Shown: piece after piece, positions 62,291-64,000 of the stretch
Numbering within the stretch: position 1 is the stretch's first letter
How the letters are laid out: each line of letters opens with the position of its first letter
DNA from: Vanilla planifolia
Taxonomy: Eukaryota > Streptophyta > Magnoliopsida > Asparagales > Orchidaceae
Reading direction: 5' to 3'
Length of the DNA: 64,000 nucleotides
NCBI GenBank assembly: GCA_023846275.1
Contig: JAIUJO010003718.1
Span: 64,501-128,500 of the forward strand
Position numbers and translations under genes: made by a program
Notes under the pieces: generated by a model
Seen by the model: only the letters and a program-made list of their open reading frames with translations
What the model was told of the DNA's origin: nothing
Databases searched by the model: none

Positions 62291-63190
62291 ATTTATCAAG
62301 TTATTATAAGCATAATAAAAATAATCTATCTCAACTTTCTTTCTTGTGATCTAATAGAACATCAAACAATAATAATTTTTTTTTAATTTTTTAATTTTTT
62401 CTTATCATATATTTTGATTTATAATCTCATAAGATAATAATAATCTTTTTTTTTTACTTTTTTTTATCATATGTTTCTATTTCTTTTTCTTTTTCTTTGA
62501 CTTACTCAAAATTGCACATGTTTATAAAATCTAATACCTACATCATTCCAACATTTTATTAATCCATTATTTAATCTTATTAAAATAAAAGAGATTTTTA
62601 ATAAAATTTCTTATATTACTTATTTTCCTCCCTCACTTGTATAGTTACTCTTATTTGCTTTAGTTACTTTTACACCAATAATAAGTCCCTTTGATTTTAT
62701 ACTTGCTTTTGAAACAACATCTCATCATATCCATTTCCTTTAGATAACTCCATCCCTTATACATGTATATGGTGGGAGTTTACATATATAGTTTAATCAT
62801 TTCACCATTCATATGCTATTTTGGTAATTTTAGGAACTTTTAAATGATGTTTTATTTCAAAGAATTTTAGAGATTTTTTTCTATAATTTCTATTTATTCA
62901 AAGTCTTTTTCACTATTATATGCCTTCATAACAAGGGTGTAATTTTTAAGAAAGTTCATAACTTAAAATTAATTTTGTAAAATATAAAAAGACATAAAAT
63001 TAATTATAGATTTTTTTTTTATTTTTTTGAATTTTAATATTTTTAGTATGTATTTAAAGTCAATTTGATAATTTAGCTAATATTTTTTGCTCTAATAAAG
63101 TTCATAAACATTTTAGTCATAAATACTAAGTGATAGAAACCTTTTCTAAAATATTTTCCTTTTTGAATATAATATTTTCGATTTTGTCAC
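62291..63190. other. AT-rich downstream flank of the peroxidase gene
   Basis: It contains long T runs near 62370-62460 and no coding sequence. The peroxidase poly(A) site (minus strand) may lie in or just right of this stretch. Confidence 0.4.
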
Positions 63191-63194
63191 AGTA

Positions 63195-63305
63195 ATTGGC
63201 CTACAATTGATGACGACTCGTGTAGTAAACATGTTTCATTTTTATTCATAAAGTTATAATATTTAAATGTTATCAATTGTGATTGGCCTACAATTGATGA
63301 CAACT
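63195..63305. repeat. 24-bp direct repeat pair, 87 bp apart
   Basis: Copies lie at 63195-63218 and 63282-63305 (ATTGGCCTACAATTGATGAC core). They differ at one base. They lie in the peroxidase 3' flank. Confidence 0.85.
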
Positions 63306-63366
63306 GCTGGCGTTTGCGTTCATATTAATCGGTACTTATTTGCCTTTGACCGCCTCAAACGCCAGC
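63306..63366 (-). promoter_or_regulatory. Perfect 11-bp inverted repeat at the peroxidase stop codon
   Basis: GCTGGCGTTTG (63306-63316) and its exact complement (63356-63366) are separated by 39 bases. The right arm covers the last codons and part of the stop. In the mRNA it could form a GC-rich stem. Function unknown. Confidence 0.5.
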
Positions 63367-64000
63367 CCGCAGCCACCAGCCGTCACCGCCATTCACAACG
63401 TGACAGTTCTCCCTGATCTCCCCTTCCGTACCGGTCTTCACCTCAATCTTGCCCATCTTAACCATCGCCCTCGCAAACCTGTACGCCCAAAGCTCCCCAA
63501 ACAGCGCGTTCTGCCCCACCTGCTCCCTCAGCCGGCCGTCGGTGAGCAGCGCGGCGTCCGAAGTGAACAGCCCCAGCCCGAGCTTCAGCCCAACGTAGTA
63601 GAGGTTGTCGAGCACCACCGGCGTCAGGGTGTCGAGCACCACCGTGGTGTTCCCAGACGACGCGTCGTTGAACGGGCACTCCCTCTGCAGCCGGGCGGCG
63701 TAGGCGGGGTTCAGCGACGGGTCAACCCCGGTCGGCGAGCTGAAGTTATAGATCCGGTTCCTAAAGGGACCGCAGTGGGAGACGCCGATGGAGTGGGCTC
63801 CACTGAGCGTCACCATCTCCGCGGCAGTGAGGTTCTTCTTGGCGAAGGCTTCGACGAGGGTGGAGGCGTTGGAGAGCGGGGAGGGGAGGTTGGCTAAGGC
63901 CTCTGCGGCGAGCGAGACCAGCCCGTCGCGGCGTCCCGCGGGGACCTCAAAGTAGATGTCGCCGGAGAGGGTGGCGGAGTCGCGGGCGGCGAAGGCGACG
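63355..64000 (-). CDS. Class III (secretory) peroxidase, C-terminal two thirds; 5' end outside window
   Basis: Plant heme peroxidase (EC 1.11.1.7), which oxidises phenolics with hydrogen peroxide in the cell wall or vacuole. From 63999 leftward the frame is open for 214 codons to TGA at 63357-63355. Visible in order are the AFAARDS block, VPAGRRDG substrate-channel region, the proximal heme-ligand motif MVTLSGAHSI (His codon 63795-63793), a paired Cys in SHC and ECPF, then GLFTSD, FARAMVKMG and the final Cys in NCHVVN. The Gly-rich end GGDGWWLRAGV extends beyond the usual VVN end. The distal His, catalytic Arg and signal peptide (about 110 residues) must lie right of the window. No intron is visible in this part. 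The coding DNA is very GC-rich, typical of one class of monocot genes. Wording resembles peroxidase 5-like proteins; that is inference. Confidence 0.93.
   Translation of the reverse strand, partial: VAFAARDSATLSGDIYFEVPAGRRDGLVSLAAEALANLPSPLSNASTLVEAFAKKNLTAAEMVTLSGAHSIGVSHCGPFRNRIYNFSSPTGVDPSLNPAYAARLQRECPFNDASSGNTTVVLDTLTPVVLDNLYYVGLKLGLGLFTSDAALLTDGRLREQVGQNALFGELWAYRFARAMVKMGKIEVKTGTEGEIRENCHVVNGGDGWWLRAGV

Noticed and set aside
63340-63897. 185-codon plus-strand ORF at the right end
   Set aside because: It is the antisense shadow of the GC-rich peroxidase, which has all family motifs on the minus strand.
1-64000. CRISPR array, bacterial defence island, tRNA or rRNA genes
   Set aside because: No regular spacer array, prokaryotic operon layout or conserved RNA-gene boxes were seen; every recognised element is of plant nuclear type.

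Overview
This window is nuclear DNA of a flowering plant. It is AT-rich, its genes have GT-AG introns, and most of it consists of decayed plant LTR retrotransposons and LINEs. The very GC-rich peroxidase coding end in AT-rich flanks (63.3-64.0 kb) suggests a monocot, but that is inference. Only two host genes are well supported.

Layout. 1-3692: 3' part of a degenerate Ty1/copia element with its 3' LTR. 3693-5457: the 3' part of a LINE ORF2 that the copia appears to have landed in. 5990-8141: minus-strand Ty3/gypsy remnant (RNase H tail, integrase, PBS, LTR). 11390-13832: SIRE-type copia tail and LTR. 16604-41891: a complete full-size PDR-type ABCG transporter gene, 24 exons and 1395 codons by my hand splicing, with all phases matching. 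Intron 18 alone is about 16.8 kb and carries a gypsy gag fragment (minus), a Tat-like gypsy polyprotein (plus) and a copia polyprotein (plus). 43887-46560: a tandem repeat and a minus-strand LINE. 46.6-52.7 kb: LTR-like sequence, a small GC-rich island and AT-rich DNA. 52735-58196: an LTR element with only gag and protease traces between its LTRs, its 3' LTR split by a nested insertion of about 2.1 kb. 58.2-63.3 kb: AT-rich sequence with microsatellites and diverged tandem duplications. 63355-64000: the 3' end of a class III peroxidase on the minus strand, running off the window.

How the parts relate. The transporter has the NBD1-TMD1-NBD2-TMD2 layout and would act at the plasma membrane as an ATP-driven exporter. 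Its reading frame continues exactly across the 16.8 kb intron, so it looks functional rather than split. A 138-nt open frame behind a good splice acceptor lies 108 bases into that intron in matching phase. It could serve as an alternative terminal exon encoding a transporter without TMD2. The peroxidase is an independent secreted-enzyme gene. I see no prokaryotic-type system, CRISPR array, rRNA or tRNA. All gene models come from reading the sequence by eye; no search was run.
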